From Plotosus lineatus (taxonomy: Eukaryota > Chordata > Actinopteri > Siluriformes > Plotosidae): 64,000 bases of DNA. The position numbers were made by a program, and so were the translations under genes. The stretch is taken from NCBI GenBank assembly GCA_024760905.1, contig CM045733.1, positions 33,712,001-33,776,000 on the forward strand, read 5' to 3'. Below the pieces are notes generated by a model. It did no database searches. It had not been told where the DNA came from and worked only from the letters and a program-made list of their open reading frames with translations. Of the stretch, positions 10,666-22,782 are shown one piece after another; positions within the stretch are counted from its first letter, which is position 1, and each line of letters opens with the position of its first letter.

Positions 10666-12697
10666 TTGATAATTGAGGTGGATTCCCAGAGTACAAGATA
10701 CTTCCACCAGGCAGCATGGATAATGTCGCAGATTGGCCCTGTATGGGTACTGGCTTTAATTAACCACACACTCATCTTAATGTTGCATTAAATAAAATGT
10801 TGTACAGTACATGTAGGCGACCAAATTTTATTTCTGAAAAACCTCATTTGAAGAATTGATGAGACTGCTGGTTTGAAGGTCCCTCAAGTTCAAAGGTAAC
10901 TGTCTCATTTCCTATTAGCGTTCCAGAATAACGCCATGTCTACAAACTGTGACCTTGAGCCTTCACCTAAACATTCCAAAATCAAACAAAATCAAATCAT
11001 GTTTGGAACTGAGGTTGGATACCCCCCCCCCCAGGTTTGGTGAAGGTTTATGCTCGGGTGTGGACAGGATTTCTGTTCACAGATGTTTTGCTGTATTTTT
11101 TGAAAAATAACTCCGTTAATAAACATCACTGGATAGCTAATTAAATCATTACATCTCAACCCTACTGCGTTTCGGCAGACAGCCTTGGCCTCCATGACTG
11201 TTGAGCCACAAGTAACACACTCTACCCAGTACCATCTGCTCTGTGGATAAAGCACAGATTAGAGTTGTTGTTCTTAACACACTCACACACACACACACAC
11301 ACAGCGTTCAATCCCACAGGTAATTGTGCCCAGTGCCCTGGTGTACCAACAGTTAATAGATTGTTCCAAAAAAGAAAAAACAGCCCAAAAAGGGAGACAG
11401 TAGCACTCTGACCTTATGGGTCATTGTAAGGTTAACAGTCCTAAAAATATCGTTTTCTACAGGCTGCAGCAAGTATTTTCATATCTGGAGGCAAGGAAAA
11501 CTTGTGTGTAAACTACATACATCCATACACACTCCGGTCAGTCAGAACATTAGCACCACCTGACTAGTCTGGTGCTAGGTCTGCTTAACAGTTTGTGCTA
11601 CAGCAGGTCTTTCGTACAATCAGAACAGACATATTATCCTTGTTTCCTAAGGCGGATCAATGCGGCTTGCACATCCATGTCCACGAATACATGTTTCTTT
11701 TTCAGTTTTCTTGTTAGCTGATTACTGCATGCTCTATACATGGTGTCCTCTCCATTAACCCCCTTTTTCCTGATATATTACCCAAATACTGAGACTGAAT
11801 ATCATTTCAGCGTCGTCTCTGGTTAATGCTTGTGGGAACCATTTCTGCAGCCTATAGTTGTGTCTCAACTGTGTGGCCTTAGTAAATCTGGGAACAACCA
11901 AAAATACTACAGAACACCAGGCCCTCAGCCAAACAGAGATTTCACATAGAAACAGCACTCCCTGATGAGATCCACTTGGATGCAGCTGCGTTCTCGTGGA
12001 TTTGCGATGGGACTCACATGGGAAGTGCCACCAGATACTGAGCTAACCCCAGCCTGTCTGCTTATCTTATAAAAACTCTACTGAGGATTTGGCCTAAAGA
12101 AGCTAATGAGCTACAAACAAAACTTATGATGTTGCTATGCAGTTAATTATAGTTAGGGACAGATTATATATTTTACACACACGCATGTGTACTGTATGTA
12201 TATATAACACACAGATACACAAAGACATGCATAGTATGTGAGTTGTGCTCTTTTACAGGAGCCATTCACAGACTCCAGTTAATGAGCTTGACACATGAGG
12301 GATGATTAACTGTAGCTGAAGACTCGTTAAAACTTGTTTAAAATGAAGCACACATTCCACTATATAATGCAGAGGTTTAGTCTTCAGAAATACTCAAAAC
12401 ACACAACATTCACCGAATGATAACAATATGATATTATTGATGATTCACGGACAAGTTAATAGCATGCTGGTGACTTGTGCAGCCTGGGTTTTATACTCTT
12501 AATTGTGATTTATAGAGCTGCGCAATATTCCAAGGCGTATTGTGAAACAAAAGAAAAAAGTGTTTGCTGACAGATTTCCGTGACTGCCTATTATTGGTAC
12601 TTTACATCACTGAGGTCAAAAAATCATCAACATGAAAATGTATAAATTCAAAATATGCCAAACAAGCAAGGAGGAGCATGACACACTGAACAAAACA
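10666..12697. other. No gene recognised; short repeats only
   Basis: Holds a C tract near 11023 and a short (CA)n near 11276. At about 11533-11590 a segment (GTCAGAACATTAGCACCACC) resembles the terminus of a decayed Tc1/mariner-type repeat. No exon or RNA gene is seen. Confidence 0.35.
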
Positions 12698-12705
12698 CCC
12701 TAGAT

Positions 12706-13222
12706 CAGTGGTTCCCAACCTTTTTATCACCGCGGACCGGTCAACTCTTAACAATTTTACCGCAGCCGGGGAGGGGGGGGGTATCTTGTTTATATTGTAA
12801 ATATAATACCCTGCCCTTGCCCAGAGTCGGCTGAGATGTGCGCCAGCCTCCCTAATCAGGATTAAGCGTTACATTTTTAATCGAGCTCGAACTCTTCTTA
12901 AAAAAACACACACACACACACACAGGTGATGATGCACCAGCTGGGAGAATGAAGGCTCAGGCTCAGTCCCACCTGAAATCCCCACTATTGTTTGAAACAT
13001 GTCCAACTTGCCTCTGTTCATGTGCAGTCCCCTTGTGGGTTACATTTTAGTGCTCAGATGACCGACATGTAACCAAGAGAATCTGGTTATTTTTCAAAAT
13101 AAAATTTTTTTCAAAAATAAAAGATCGTTCAGACTCAGATAATAAATAAAACAGAAATAAATAATTATTTCTTGTGTGGCCCGGTACCAATTGATCCGCG
13201 GCCCGGGGGTTTGGGACCACTG
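12706..13222. mobile_element. hAT MITE, carrying a SINE tail fragment
   Basis: The left end is CAGTGGTTCCCAACCTTTTT and the right end is GGGGGTTTGGGACCACTG. Subterminal GCGGACCGG and GATCCGCGG are mirrored. Flanks CCCTAGAT (12698-12705) and CCCTACAC (13223-13230) agree at 6 of 8 bases, as expected of an aged 8-bp hAT duplication. A SINE tail fragment lies at about 12812-12870. Transposase is absent. Confidence 0.75.
12812..12870 (+). mobile_element. SINE 3' tail fragment inside a hAT MITE
   Basis: CTGCCCTTGCCCAGAGTCGG and GCCAGCCTCC..AATCAGGATTAAGCG match the L2-like tail of the SINE family in this window. The head and body are absent. Confidence 0.55.
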
Positions 13223-13230
13223 CCCTACAC

Positions 13231-13927
13231 CACTCAGACACAGAACAAGATGTATCTTTGTCACCTGGATTCCTGAAAATCGAAAATGAAGTGTTCCAAT
13301 ACTGACTTCTTTCGATGTTGGCTTTTTATCATTCCCATTTTGACAACATAATGTTTCTCTTGTATTTGTTTGGGTGAGAGTTCTGTTTAATATTACTTGT
13401 AATATATAAATAAGTAATTCTGTAAAGATAAGCTTGTCAGCACTTTGAAAGAAAATATAATCTATCATCTAGAAATGCAACACGAAAGCAGGTGTATTTT
13501 GGCCTAGAGAATGGAAACGTAATTGCGTAATCTTAATATTTATCCCATTGTACACTTCCTCGTGGATAATTAACCCATAACAGTTTTCAGCTCTTCCTGT
13601 ATTCTTTTGGGACCTTTTCTAGAAAAATTCGCTCAGCAATATAGGGATTAAATGTAAAAATGTAAATTAAAAGAAAGATAGTATATGTTTAAGAATTTTC
13701 CCACAACAGGTGAATTTGGCGACACATTCCCCCTCCCTGCAAGGGCTCAAAGAATTCATCAGCGAGTCACACCTGTGACATTTATCTTGCAGCAGGTCTT
13801 CTGTTTGTTTTCTTGTGGGAAAACAAATTCCATCTGACATCAAATGTAATATAAATCAGCATTAAAATAGCAAGACTTACAGAGGACCATAATGTAATCA
13901 AATTAGAAAAGGCAATATCAAGTTAAT
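13231..13927. other. No gene recognised
   Basis: AT-rich sequence without a recognisable exon, RNA gene or transposon end. Confidence 0.4.
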
Positions 13928-14250
13928 CCCCCGGTGCAGCTAACTGTGTTATCAAAAGCCGGCCATGTCTCTCACTGTCTATGGTCAGAGGCATGTTAAA
14001 AAAAATAATAATTTAAAAAAAAAAAAAAAAAGAGGCATTGCTGATTTTCGTCGAGAGTAGCTGCATAGCTGTCAGCGTGTTTCTGCCCCTTGCTTAGGGT
14101 TGTGTCAGGAAGGGCATCCGATGTAAAAGCCTATGTCAAATCAAACATGTGAATCATTAATATGACTTCCATGAAGATAGAGGCAGATGACTCGCTGCGG
14201 AGATCCCTGACAAGGGAACAGCCGAAAGGAAAAGAAGAAGACGACAATAT
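13928..14250 (+). mobile_element. tRNA-derived SINE with RTE-like 3' tail
   Basis: The body matches the SINE family (GCAGCTAACT, CATGTCTCTCACTGTCTATGG, GCTGATTTTCGTC). It does not end with the L2-like tail. Instead it has GGAAGGGCATCCGATGTAAA, then a CGCTGCGGAGATCCCTGA..GGGAACAGCCGAAAGGAAAAG tail. That tail matches the 3' end of the RTE-type LINE at 15241-15570. The 5' head is missing. An A-rich insertion splits the body near 14000-14032. Confidence 0.75.
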
Positions 14251-15240
14251 CAAGTTAAATGTACTGTATATGCCCACTAGGCTTGCCTGATGCTGGACTT
14301 CTATTTGAATCTTAATGAGTGTTCGTAAATTACCAATAAAATATAACTTCTCACGCCTGTTCGAAAATCGTTCAGTCACCAGCAATAGCATTATGCTCAG
14401 ACAACTGACCAGAATACATTATACCGATAGGTTAGCCGAGTCAGTCTCACATGAGATTGCATTAAACAATCTGGAGAAGCCAATCAAGTCACACTGGCAG
14501 TTAAAAGCTAGCAGGAGACAAAAAAACCTGAAGAAAGAAAAATAAACATGAACATAAAATTACAGCTTGGCTGGTTGGCGCAAAATGTATCCTTGGATAC
14601 TGGGTGGTCCTAAGTCCTCAAAATTGGGTTTAAATTTCCCTTAGAAATGATCTACAATGAGAATTGTCCCCGATTCCTGTTAATAAATCTTAGCTTGCAA
14701 TGACACGTTGTCTTTCCTTTGTTTAACTTTTTTCTGATCGGGATCAGTTTACAACATGGCCAGAGAATAAATCTATGACCACATGTTTGGGGTAAATCAT
14801 CGAGGTGACCAAAGCATTGTAGTTCCGAGAAGAAACTTGGAGACATGTTTCAAATTCCAATGTTTGGCATCTGTTATAAGCCAAAAGTGCTGTGCTGCGA
14901 TGAGAGACTACTCTTGATGACATCATGGCAATCCGGTGAACACAGCGTCCATTGCAATGCAGGAAAAATTCAGCACTGGGAGTGAATCTAACATGACAGA
15001 CGGTGAGGCATAAAAGATCACTAGAAACTGATAAACCTTTCATTTTTCGATCTGGTTAGCGGCATCTATGTGGCCCAGATTGTTGTTTGAGGCATCGCGG
15101 CTGGATTGTCGATGCTGCCCCTTACCCATAAATCTGTGCAGCAGCTCTCTCAAGAAACTTACACAAGGTGTAACTTCGTAAATTTTTATTTTAGATGTTG
15201 TTTTCATTCGATGGTTGAAATGTTACCAATAAATAAACAT
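14251..15240. other. No gene recognised
   Basis: No transposon terminus, RNA gene or conserved exon seen. The open frames on both strands are short and lack recognisable domains. Confidence 0.4.
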
Positions 15241-15570
15241 TGTACGGATAGATAGGATCAGAAACGAGTACATCAGCGGGACAGCACATGTTAGATGTTT
15301 TGGAGACAAAGTCAGAGAGGCTAGATTGAGATGGTTTGGACATGTACAGAGGAGGGATAGTGAGTATATTGGTAGTAGGATGCTGAGGTTGGAACTACCA
15401 GGCAGAAGGCCCAGAGGAAGACCAAAGAGAAGTTTTATGGATGTGGTGAAGGCGGACATGAATGTCGTTGGAGTAAGAGTAGAAGATGCAGAGGATAGGG
15501 AGATGTGGAGGCAGATCATTTGCTGTGGCGACCCCTGAAGGGAACAGCCGAAAGAAAAAGAAGAAGAAAT
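15241..15570 (+). mobile_element. RTE-type LINE, 3' end only
   Basis: A 5'-truncated copy holding the last ~75 codons of the reverse-transcriptase ORF and the short 3' tail. The frame at 15326-15538 reads MRWFGHVQRRDSEYIG, then a basic GRRPRGRPKR stretch and a final CGDP. This is the C-terminal region of the same LINE that is nearly complete at 54.1-57.4 kb. The tail GCTGTGGCGACCCCTGAAGG..AACAGCCGAAAG is the reference for the RTE-like tails found on several SINEs here. The copy is inactive. Confidence 0.8.
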
Positions 15571-15744
15571 AAACATTGTACCCTCTAACTGTAACCAATT
15601 AAATTTGTCATACACGTATGATTTTTTCGGTATTCAGTGTGCTGACGTAACATATTACGTCATAAAACGGTTGGTCACCAAGGCTTCCAGTAAAAGGTTT
15701 TGTCCTAGGGTTAGGTGTCCTAGGTGTTTAGGAAACACCTAAAG

Positions 15745-16494
15745 CAGGTGTGGCCAACCTGCAGCTTCTGAGCCTCATGTGGCTCTTTGCCTGGTGTCAT
15801 GCGGCTCAAGGATCAAATGCTGATGTGCGTAAGATGAAAATACTGCACAGCTTCCCAGTACTGTATGGGCGAGATAAGTTCAGTAAACAATTCGTGTCAA
15901 ATTCGCTCTTAAAATGGCAGTGAAAAAATGCACAGCAAAATGAAAGTATGAAGATAAACAAAAGGACATTTTTAACAGAGTGGGAGAGGTTTTTTGTTGT
16001 TGTTGTTGTTCTTGAATGTAATGGAAAGCCATTCTGCCTTATATGTCAGGCATCATTGGCACATTTCAAAACTTCAAATCTTCAGCACCACTTCAGCTCA
16101 CTGGACGCTAACTTCAACTAGGAATTTACAAAAGGGACTGAACTTCACAAGTACAAGTTGTTCACTTTGAGATGTCTGGCAGAAAAGCAAATACAGTTTT
16201 TCCAAAAAAATTACGAAGCGTTCAGAGACCGTATCAACAGGCTTGGAACATTACACAGGCCAAAACGCCATACAATGAAAGTTCATTGTAAAATCACTCA
16301 GAGACGTTGAAATTTTGTCTCCTGAAAACGACAAACTAAAACTTGTGGTATTGGACATCCAACTGTCCCGCCATACTGTTGAACACAGAATATTGGACAT
16401 TAACAGCTATTGAATCACAGTTACACTCTGACCTTCCAAGATGCATTTTATGAGAATGTTGGTGTGTGAATTTACAATAAATCTGTCTGAGCAG

Positions 16495-16525
<31 letters not shown>

Positions 16526-16614
16526 GTATGGGTGATGTCCATGTATATGATGTGGTTCTTTGCTGTAACAGTAAAAAATGTGGCTCTTGGTCTCTGACTG
16601 GTTGGCCACTCCTG
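15745..16614 (+). mobile_element. hAT transposon relic with BED-finger remnant
   Basis: Inverted termini CAGGTGTGGCCAACCTGC and GGTTGGCCACTCCTG are flanked by a perfect 8-bp duplication ACCTAAAG (15737-15744 and 16615-16622). Inside, the + strand around 16015-16310 can be read as a decayed transposase N-terminus containing CNGKPFCLICQASLAHFK followed by LQHHF, the Cys2-His2-type BED zinc finger of hAT transposases. In-frame stops and a large internal deletion remove the catalytic domain. A (GT)n tract lies near the 3' end. Confidence 0.75.
16498..16524. repeat. (GT)n microsatellite
   Basis: About 13 GT units inside the hAT relic. Confidence 0.9.
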
Positions 16615-16622
16615 ACCTAAAG

Positions 16623-17890
16623 TGGTACAACCTTCTGTTTGGGACCAATCCCATTTATATACAAAAGATTGGAAATGACTTATTGAACCCATCAAAAACA
16701 ACCATTACAGCAGGTTACTTTTTCCAAACGATGTTTTTTTTACCTACAGTAAAATCAACGCTGTTTTTTTTTTTTTTTTTGGCCTTCATATTGTTCCAGG
16801 TTATTCTATAGGATTTTTTTTAATGTAATGATCTGGCAACATCAGGAAACCGCCCCATTACACAAACGGCAACAAGCGTGATTGTTTATAAGATGGTTCC
16901 GGAAACTATTAAAAGACAGTTGAGGATTAAATTCCACACACACGGCAGTCAAGTGGCACAAACCCGCCAACAATGCGTAATTAGTGTTCAGCTACCTGCA
17001 CAGGGTTGCCAGATTGGAGAATCCTGACGTATACCACAATGTGAAACTACAATGTGAAACACAGGCTCCCAACCACCCCAATGCTCCCCACTCAACGGTA
17101 ATATGATTAATATACAATCTGGCAACCCCACTACCCCCCCCTCCTCGTGACAGTGAGAGATGTAATTCCGCAGCTGCGCGTGAACTACTGAGCTCTCTAA
17201 TGCCATGGCAACCCGGGTTCCCTTCTCTACCCACAGTAGACAGGTGTAGGTGTGGGTAGGCATGTACGTACTGTTTTTCTTTTTAAAGCTCTTATTGAAT
17301 TATCATCACACACGCTGTGAGCTGCTGAAAATAAAATGGTATATTTACAGTGCTGTGCAACACAACATTGTTTTCTTAATACACTGAAATTCTGAGTGAA
17401 TTTTTATAAACCAAGGGATTAAAACACTTTTCTTGAAGTCCTAGAATGTCGTTTGCGTGGTGTTCGGATGAGAAAATTTTTTTTAAAAAAGCTTTACTTA
17501 CTCCAGAAAGGTGGAATTTCCCCAATTTGTCACGGTCGCCGCATTGCTCAAACTGTTAATTCAGGCTCAACACCAACAGCATAGTAATATCAGCAGCGTC
17601 CGTGCATGCGCCTGCCTCCAATTTTTCAATTCAGATTCAAGCGATGGACACAACTGAGGAATGAAGCGGTGAGAAATATGAGGGAAGTCAGCAGGAGCAC
17701 ATACACAGTGGTAGTGAGAGAGAGACTGGGACACAGGTTCAGCTTTTTAGGAATAAAACAGGATACTCTCTCTCTCTGTCCCCGCCCCTCACCTTTCCAC
17801 AAACACAAGCGAGCAGCAGTGCCCTCTACCGGTCAATCAGTCTATCTACAGGCTGGTGTCCAAATGGTGTGTATGTAGATACGTATCTTA
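16623..17890. other. No gene; possible small MITE at ~17000-17135
   Basis: GGGTTGCCAGATTG near 17005 is mirrored by CAATCTGGCAACCCC near 17126, consistent with a small inverted-repeat element. A T tract lies at about 16764-16781. No exon is recognised. Confidence 0.4.
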
Positions 17891-17894
17891 GTTT

Positions 17895-18080
17895 TCGCCA
17901 AGGTGTTTTTCGCCCAACTTAATTTTTTTTAATTCACTTGTTAATAGTTATTTACATATTTGTGACACTTCCCTTAATGAGAGGTGATCATTACAACTAG
18001 AATCCTGATATAAGATGAGCAGGGTAAGTGTGAGTCATATGTGTTAAAATGTTGGGAGAAAAACACCTGGGCAAAAACCA
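17895..18080. mobile_element. Small MITE with ~27-bp inverted termini
   Basis: TTTTCGCCAAGGTGTTTTTC on the left is mirrored by GAGAAAAACACCTGGGCAAA on the right, with AT-rich filler between. Superfamily and target duplication were not determined. Confidence 0.55.
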
Positions 18081-18175
18081 ACAGCATCGCGTTTGTATCA
18101 TGTAGTGCACTAGTTTCTAAACTTTTTGTCTTGTCCACTGTCATGTTTTCATTTGTTTGCTGAACCGCAATTTGG

Positions 18176-18432
18176 ATTCACAGGGAAGACTGGCACCCGT
18201 CTCAGCCGACTCCAGGCAAGGGCATGGTACACATTGCAGGGCCAATACTCACACATAGGGAACAACAAATTGGCCAAGTATGCATGTTTTTAGACTGTGG
18301 GAGGAAACCAGAGTACCCAGAGGAAACCCACACAAGCATGGAGAGAACATCCAAACTCCACACAGGCTGGGAATCAAACCCAGGACATTCTTGCTGTGAG
18401 GCAGATATGCTAACCACTACACCATCAAGCCT
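18176..18432 (-). mobile_element. tRNA-derived SINE (common fish type)
   Basis: Read on the minus strand, the copy starts with a tRNA-like head (reverse of GTGAGGCAGATATGCTAACC and AATCAAACCCAGG, a box B-like region). It continues through the GTGTGGAGTT and GGTTTCCTC body and ends in the GGGTGCCAGTC-type tail. The short open frames over it are repeat-derived. Confidence 0.75.
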
Positions 18433-18857
18433 TTCACGGTTTTGCTTTCTCTATTCTCATACACCCACTTCAACTCACAAAGATCCGTTCATCAGCTGAT
18501 TAGTTAAATCAGTAAGGAATACCACACTTTATACCACAGATGCCAAACTTTTAGCCCATGTGAGATTTTTAAAGAATATGATTATCATACTTTCTCCGCA
18601 TCAACCATTACCATGAAACCTAATTCCTCATTCTTCCATCAATGGCAAGTAAATGGCTCATCATTCGTGGCTCAAGAAAGAATGCATGATGCTTGTGACT
18701 GTTAAGTGTTTTCAGAAAATACAAGTGAATAAGAAAAGAGGACAAAACTCTAAATGAATATATAATTTAATGATTTTGCTATGCAGATTTCATGGTTGAA
18801 TTTTTTTTAATGGATGTTCACCTTTAATTTTAGTAATTTGACTCTTACCCTGGGTGG
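18433..18857. other. No gene recognised
   Basis: AT-rich sequence with no recognisable feature. Confidence 0.4.
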
Positions 18858-19156
18858 TGGTGGCCTGGTCCCTGATCTGGTGGGTGGTGGGTGATCACTG
18901 ATCCCAAGGTTGGTGGTTCAAGCACCACTGTCAACAGACGGATAGCTGCCCCAGTGCAGCTAACTGGGTTATCAAAGGCCAGCCATGTCTCTCACGACCT
19001 GTCCTGTATGAGGCATGTAAAAGGACAATTGCTGACTTTCATCAAGAATAGGCTGCATAGATGTTTCTGCCCTGTGATGGCCTGGCAAACTGTACTCTGG
19101 CTGAGATGGGTGCCAACCTCCATGTGACCCTAAAGCAGTTTAGAAAATAAATTAAT
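18858..19156 (+). mobile_element. tRNA-derived SINE with L2-like tail
   Basis: The head is partly rearranged (GGTGGTGGCCTGGTCC, then GATCACTGATCCCAAGG and GGTGGTTCAAGCACC). It is followed by the family body (GGGTTATCAAAGGCCAGCC, CATGTCTCTCACG) and the tail (GGTGCCAACCTCC, AGAAAATAAATTAAT). It is the same family as the copies at 10.0, 27.3, 38.0 and 58.4 kb. Confidence 0.75.
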
Positions 19157-20052
19157 ATGGATCTCAGTAAAAGTGAGTTTGTCATTCCGAGACTCTCAAC
19201 TGTGTGATGGAATGGTGAATAGACAGCAAGTTGGTGACCATCAATAAAATAATCCCCCAAGAAAATCAGCTCTCTGACATGAAGTACAGGTGTTTTGAAT
19301 CATGTTTGTTTGTTTGTTACCCAGAGTACACATGAAGTTATGTAGAACATATCAAATCGCTCTAGTCACTAGAACGATTCAACATTTTCTTGCAGGTGGG
19401 AGATTGCCGGGTTTGGTGGATGACATTGCTTTCTAAGTGCTCATATTTCATGATGGTAGGCCAACTACTGAACTGACCAATCAGAATCAAGTATTCAAAT
19501 AAGCCATGTGATCAACTAAATTAATATATGGCAGTGTGGTATCCTGTGGTACAAAGTGAAGCAGAGTGCCAATAGAACGTCACATGTATTATTTTTTATA
19601 TATGACAACATTTTGGAGTATATTATTCCTCTTATAACACAGTGATTTGGCAATAATTTAAATTTCTTTTAAAAATGAATGAAATAGAACTTGCTCACCC
19701 TTCCAAGACTCATTTATTAATTCATTTATTTACCATTTATTCATTCCTTTGCAACAAAAGGAGGACTGTAAATGGAGACACTGGGTCTATTTTGGGGTAG
19801 TTTCAGGACGTTTCAGTGATTTTAATTTTAATATAGTTCATGATTTTTGGGGGGGGGTGGCATCCTCTGTTAATTATATTACTGAGTAAACTTGAAAAGC
19901 TCTCATCTCATTCATATATCATGGATAAGGCTGCCCGACATAAAACTGGTCATATTTTACAGAACTGCACACCATTCTGTCTTGTCCATAGCCATCACTG
20001 CACCCTGTCAGTAACTCCAAATCTTCCATAACACACTTCAGTCAAGTAACTT
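19157..20052. other. No gene recognised
   Basis: No exon or transposon terminus seen; a G tract lies at about 19850-19856. Confidence 0.4.
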
Positions 20053-20373
20053 GATGAGTAGACGGCACAGTAACGTAGTGATTAGCACATCTGCTTTACA
20101 GCAATTAGGCCTGGGTTCGATTCCCAGCCTGGGTGTTTTTGTGTGGAGTTTGCATGTTCTCCCTGTGCTTGCATGGGTTTCCTCCCACAATCTTCCATAT
20201 TGCCTGTAGGTGTGAATATCATTGGTTGTGTGAGTGTTGTCCTGTAATGGCCTGATCAGCTGTCCAGGATGTACCCTGCCCTCGACTGGAGTTGACTGAG
20301 ATGGTGTCAGCCACCCCGTGACCCTTATTGGGAATAAGATGTTCAGAAAATGAATGCATGAATGACTTGCTGA
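20053..20373 (+). mobile_element. tRNA-derived SINE (common fish type), near complete
   Basis: The head holds a box A-like CGTAGTGATTAGCAC and an exact box B GGTTCGATTCC. The body GTGTGGAGTTTGCATGTTCT and GGTTTCCTCCCAC follows, then CTGTCCAGGATGTACCCTG and an AGAAAATGAATG tail. It differs in the middle from the CATGTCTCTCACTG family but shares the tail type. Confidence 0.8.
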
Positions 20374-20491
20374 GTATATCTGAGTGATGACCATGATGAG
20401 GTATCAACACTAATAAATACATCAGTAGGCATAAATCAACCCTTCAAACAGCATGGCCATAAAATGTTTTGAAGGCAGGTGAATATAGGCT

Positions 20492-22770
20492 CCCCTTCCT
20501 GAATCGCCACGTTATCGTGGTGAAGGGGTTTGCGTGACCTAGGAGCTATGTTATCGGGGGCATAATGCCCCTGGTAGGGTCACCCAAGGCAAACAGGTCC
20601 TGGGTGAAGGTCCAGACGAAGTGCGATTCAGAAGACCCTTATGATTCAGAGACATACAAGGAAGCAGTCTCCCTTCCCTGGACACGGGTCACCGGGGTTC
20701 CCCCCTGAAGCCAGGCCCGGGGGAGGGGCTCGATGGCGAGCGCCTGGTGGTCGGGGTTCTGCCCATGGAGCCTGGCCGGGCCTAGCCCGAAAAGGAGACA
20801 TGGGTCCGCCCTCCCATGGACCCACCACCCGTGGGAGGAGTTTTAGGGGTCGGGTGCAATGTGAATTGGGTGGCAGCCGAAGGCATGGGTTCTGTTGGAC
20901 CGATCCTTGGCTACTTACTCTGACCCTCGGGACATGGAATGTCACCTCTCTGGCAGTGAAGGAGCCTGATCTGGTGCGTGAGGTGCAGAGATACCGACTA
21001 CATATCGTCGGGCTCACCTCAACCCATAGCTTGGGCCCTGAAACCACTCATCTCGAGAGAGGCTGGACCTTATTCTATTCTTGAGTTGCTCATGGGGAGA
21101 GGCGGCGAGCCGGTGTGGGCATTCTTGTTGCGGGAGGGAATACTTTGAGGACCTCCTCAATCCCACCAACACACCCTCTGTGGAAGAAGAAGACCCTGGG
21201 GGTTTGCATGGGGGTCCGCCCATCACTGGAGTGGAGGTCACTGAGGTTGTCATAAAAAATCCTCAGTGGTCGAGCTCCGAGGTTGGACGAGATCCGCCTG
21301 GAATATCTCAGGGCTCTGGATGCTATAGGACTGTCTTGGTTGACACATCTCTGCAACATCGTGTGGTCATCAGGGGCTGTACCTCTGGATTGGGAAACTG
21401 GGGTGGTGGTCCCGATTTTTAAGAAAGGGGACCGGAGGGTGTGTTCCAATTATCGGGGAATCAGACTCCTCAGCTTACCTGGGAAAGTCTGTGCAGGGGT
21501 ACTAGAGAGGAGGATCCGACCGATGGTCGAATCTCAGATTCAGGAGGAACAATGTGGTTTTTGTCCTGGCCGTAGCACTCTTGACTAACTCTGTACGCTC
21601 CACAGGATTCTGGAGGGGGCATGGGAGTTTGCCTAATCTGTCCACATGTGTTTTGTGGATTTGGAGAAGGCATTCGACCGTGTCCCTCGAACAATCTTGT
21701 GGAGCGTGCTCCGAGAGTACGGCATTCCGGACCCGTTGCTACGGGCCATTCGGTCGCTGTATCACCGGAGCCAGAGTTTGGTCCATGTTGGCAACAACAG
21801 GTCAAATTTGTTTCCGGTGGGAGTTGGAGTACGCCAAGGCTGTCCTTTGTCACCGATTCTGTTCAGAATTTTTATGGACAGAATTTCTAGGCACAGTTGA
21901 GGTGTTGAGGGGTTCTGGTTTGGTGGCCATCGGATCTTGTCTCTGCTTTTTGCAGATGATGTTGTCCTTTTGGCTTCATCAAGTCGGGACCTCCAGCTCT
22001 CATTGGAGCGATTCGCAGCCGAGTGTGAAGCAGCCGCGATGAGGATCAGTATCTTCAAGTTTGATGCCATGATTCTCAGTCGGAGAAGGGTGGAATGCAC
22101 CCTTCGGGCCGGGATTGAGGTCCTGCCCCATGTGGAGGAGTTTAAGTATCTTGGGGTCTTGTTCACCAGTGAGGGAAGGATGGAGCGGGAGATCGACAGA
22201 CGGATCGCTGCAGCCTCTGCTGTTAAGCGGAGCCTGTACTGCTCCGTCGTGGTGAAGAAGGAGCTGAGCCACAAGGTGAAGCTCTCAATTTACCAGTCGA
22301 TCTACGTTCCAACCCTCACTTTTGGTCACAAGCTTTGGGTAGTGACCGAAAGAACAAGATCACGGATACAAGCGGCTGAAATGAGCTTCCTTTGCCGGGT
22401 GGCGGGGTTCTCCCTTAGTGATAAGGTAAGAAGCTCTCCCATCCGTGGAGAGCTCGGAGTAGATCCACTGCTCCTCCACATTGAGAGGGGCCAGTTGAGG
22501 TGGCTCGGGCATCTGGTCAGAATGCCTCCCAGATACCTCCCTAGTGTGGTGTTTCGGGCATGTCCAACCGGGAAGAGACCCCGGGGTCGACCTAGAACAC
22601 GCTGGAAGGACTATGTCTCTCGGCTTGTCTGGGACCACCTCGGTGTCCCCACAGGAGAGTTGGAGGAAGTGGCTGGGGAGAGGGACGTCTGGATCGCTTT
22701 GCTTAGGGTGCTGCCCCCGCAGCCCGACCCTGGACTTAGCGGAAGATGATGATGATAATGATGATGATTA
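20492..22770 (+). mobile_element. Rex3 (RTE-clade) LINE, near full length, decayed
   Basis: This copy has both ends and an almost perfect target duplication (TGAATATAGGCT 20480-20491, TGAATACAGGCT 22771-22782). The ORF is broken. An endonuclease N-terminus (GTWNVTSL..) ends near 21130, where an internal deletion jumps to the linker (EDLLNPTNTPS). Reverse-transcriptase blocks then follow in shifted frames: VVVPIFKKGD near 21400, CFVDLEKAFDRVP near 21650, the catalytic LLFADDVV near 21945, and the C-terminal RGRPRTRWKDYV near 22580-22640. The 3' end is the (GATGAT)n tail known for Rex3. TGGGAAACTGGGGTGGTGGT is a conserved Rex3 stretch. It cannot code for an active enzyme. Confidence 0.88.
21937..22749 (+). 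pseudogene. Rex3 reverse transcriptase, C-terminal half
   Basis: The longest uninterrupted frame of the + strand Rex3 is 270 codons. It begins with the catalytic box (LLFADDVVLLASSS), passes KYLGVLFTSEGRM and the thumb (YQSIYVPTLTFGHKLWV) and ends with the basic GKRPRGRPRTRWKDY segment and LPPQPDPGL. Upstream palm and endonuclease parts lie in other frames with stops, so this is a fragment of a dead retrotransposon ORF. It remains open for its whole length, which suggests a fairly recent insertion. Confidence 0.8.
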
Positions 22771-22782
22771 TGAATACAGGCT

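Noticed and set aside
15223..15615. 130-codon minus-strand frame
   Set aside because: Shadow of the RTE LINE 3' end on the + strand.
20641..21084. 147-codon GC-rich frame and its antisense 133-codon frame
   Set aside because: Part of the Rex3 5' untranslated region and endonuclease start; antisense frame is a shadow.
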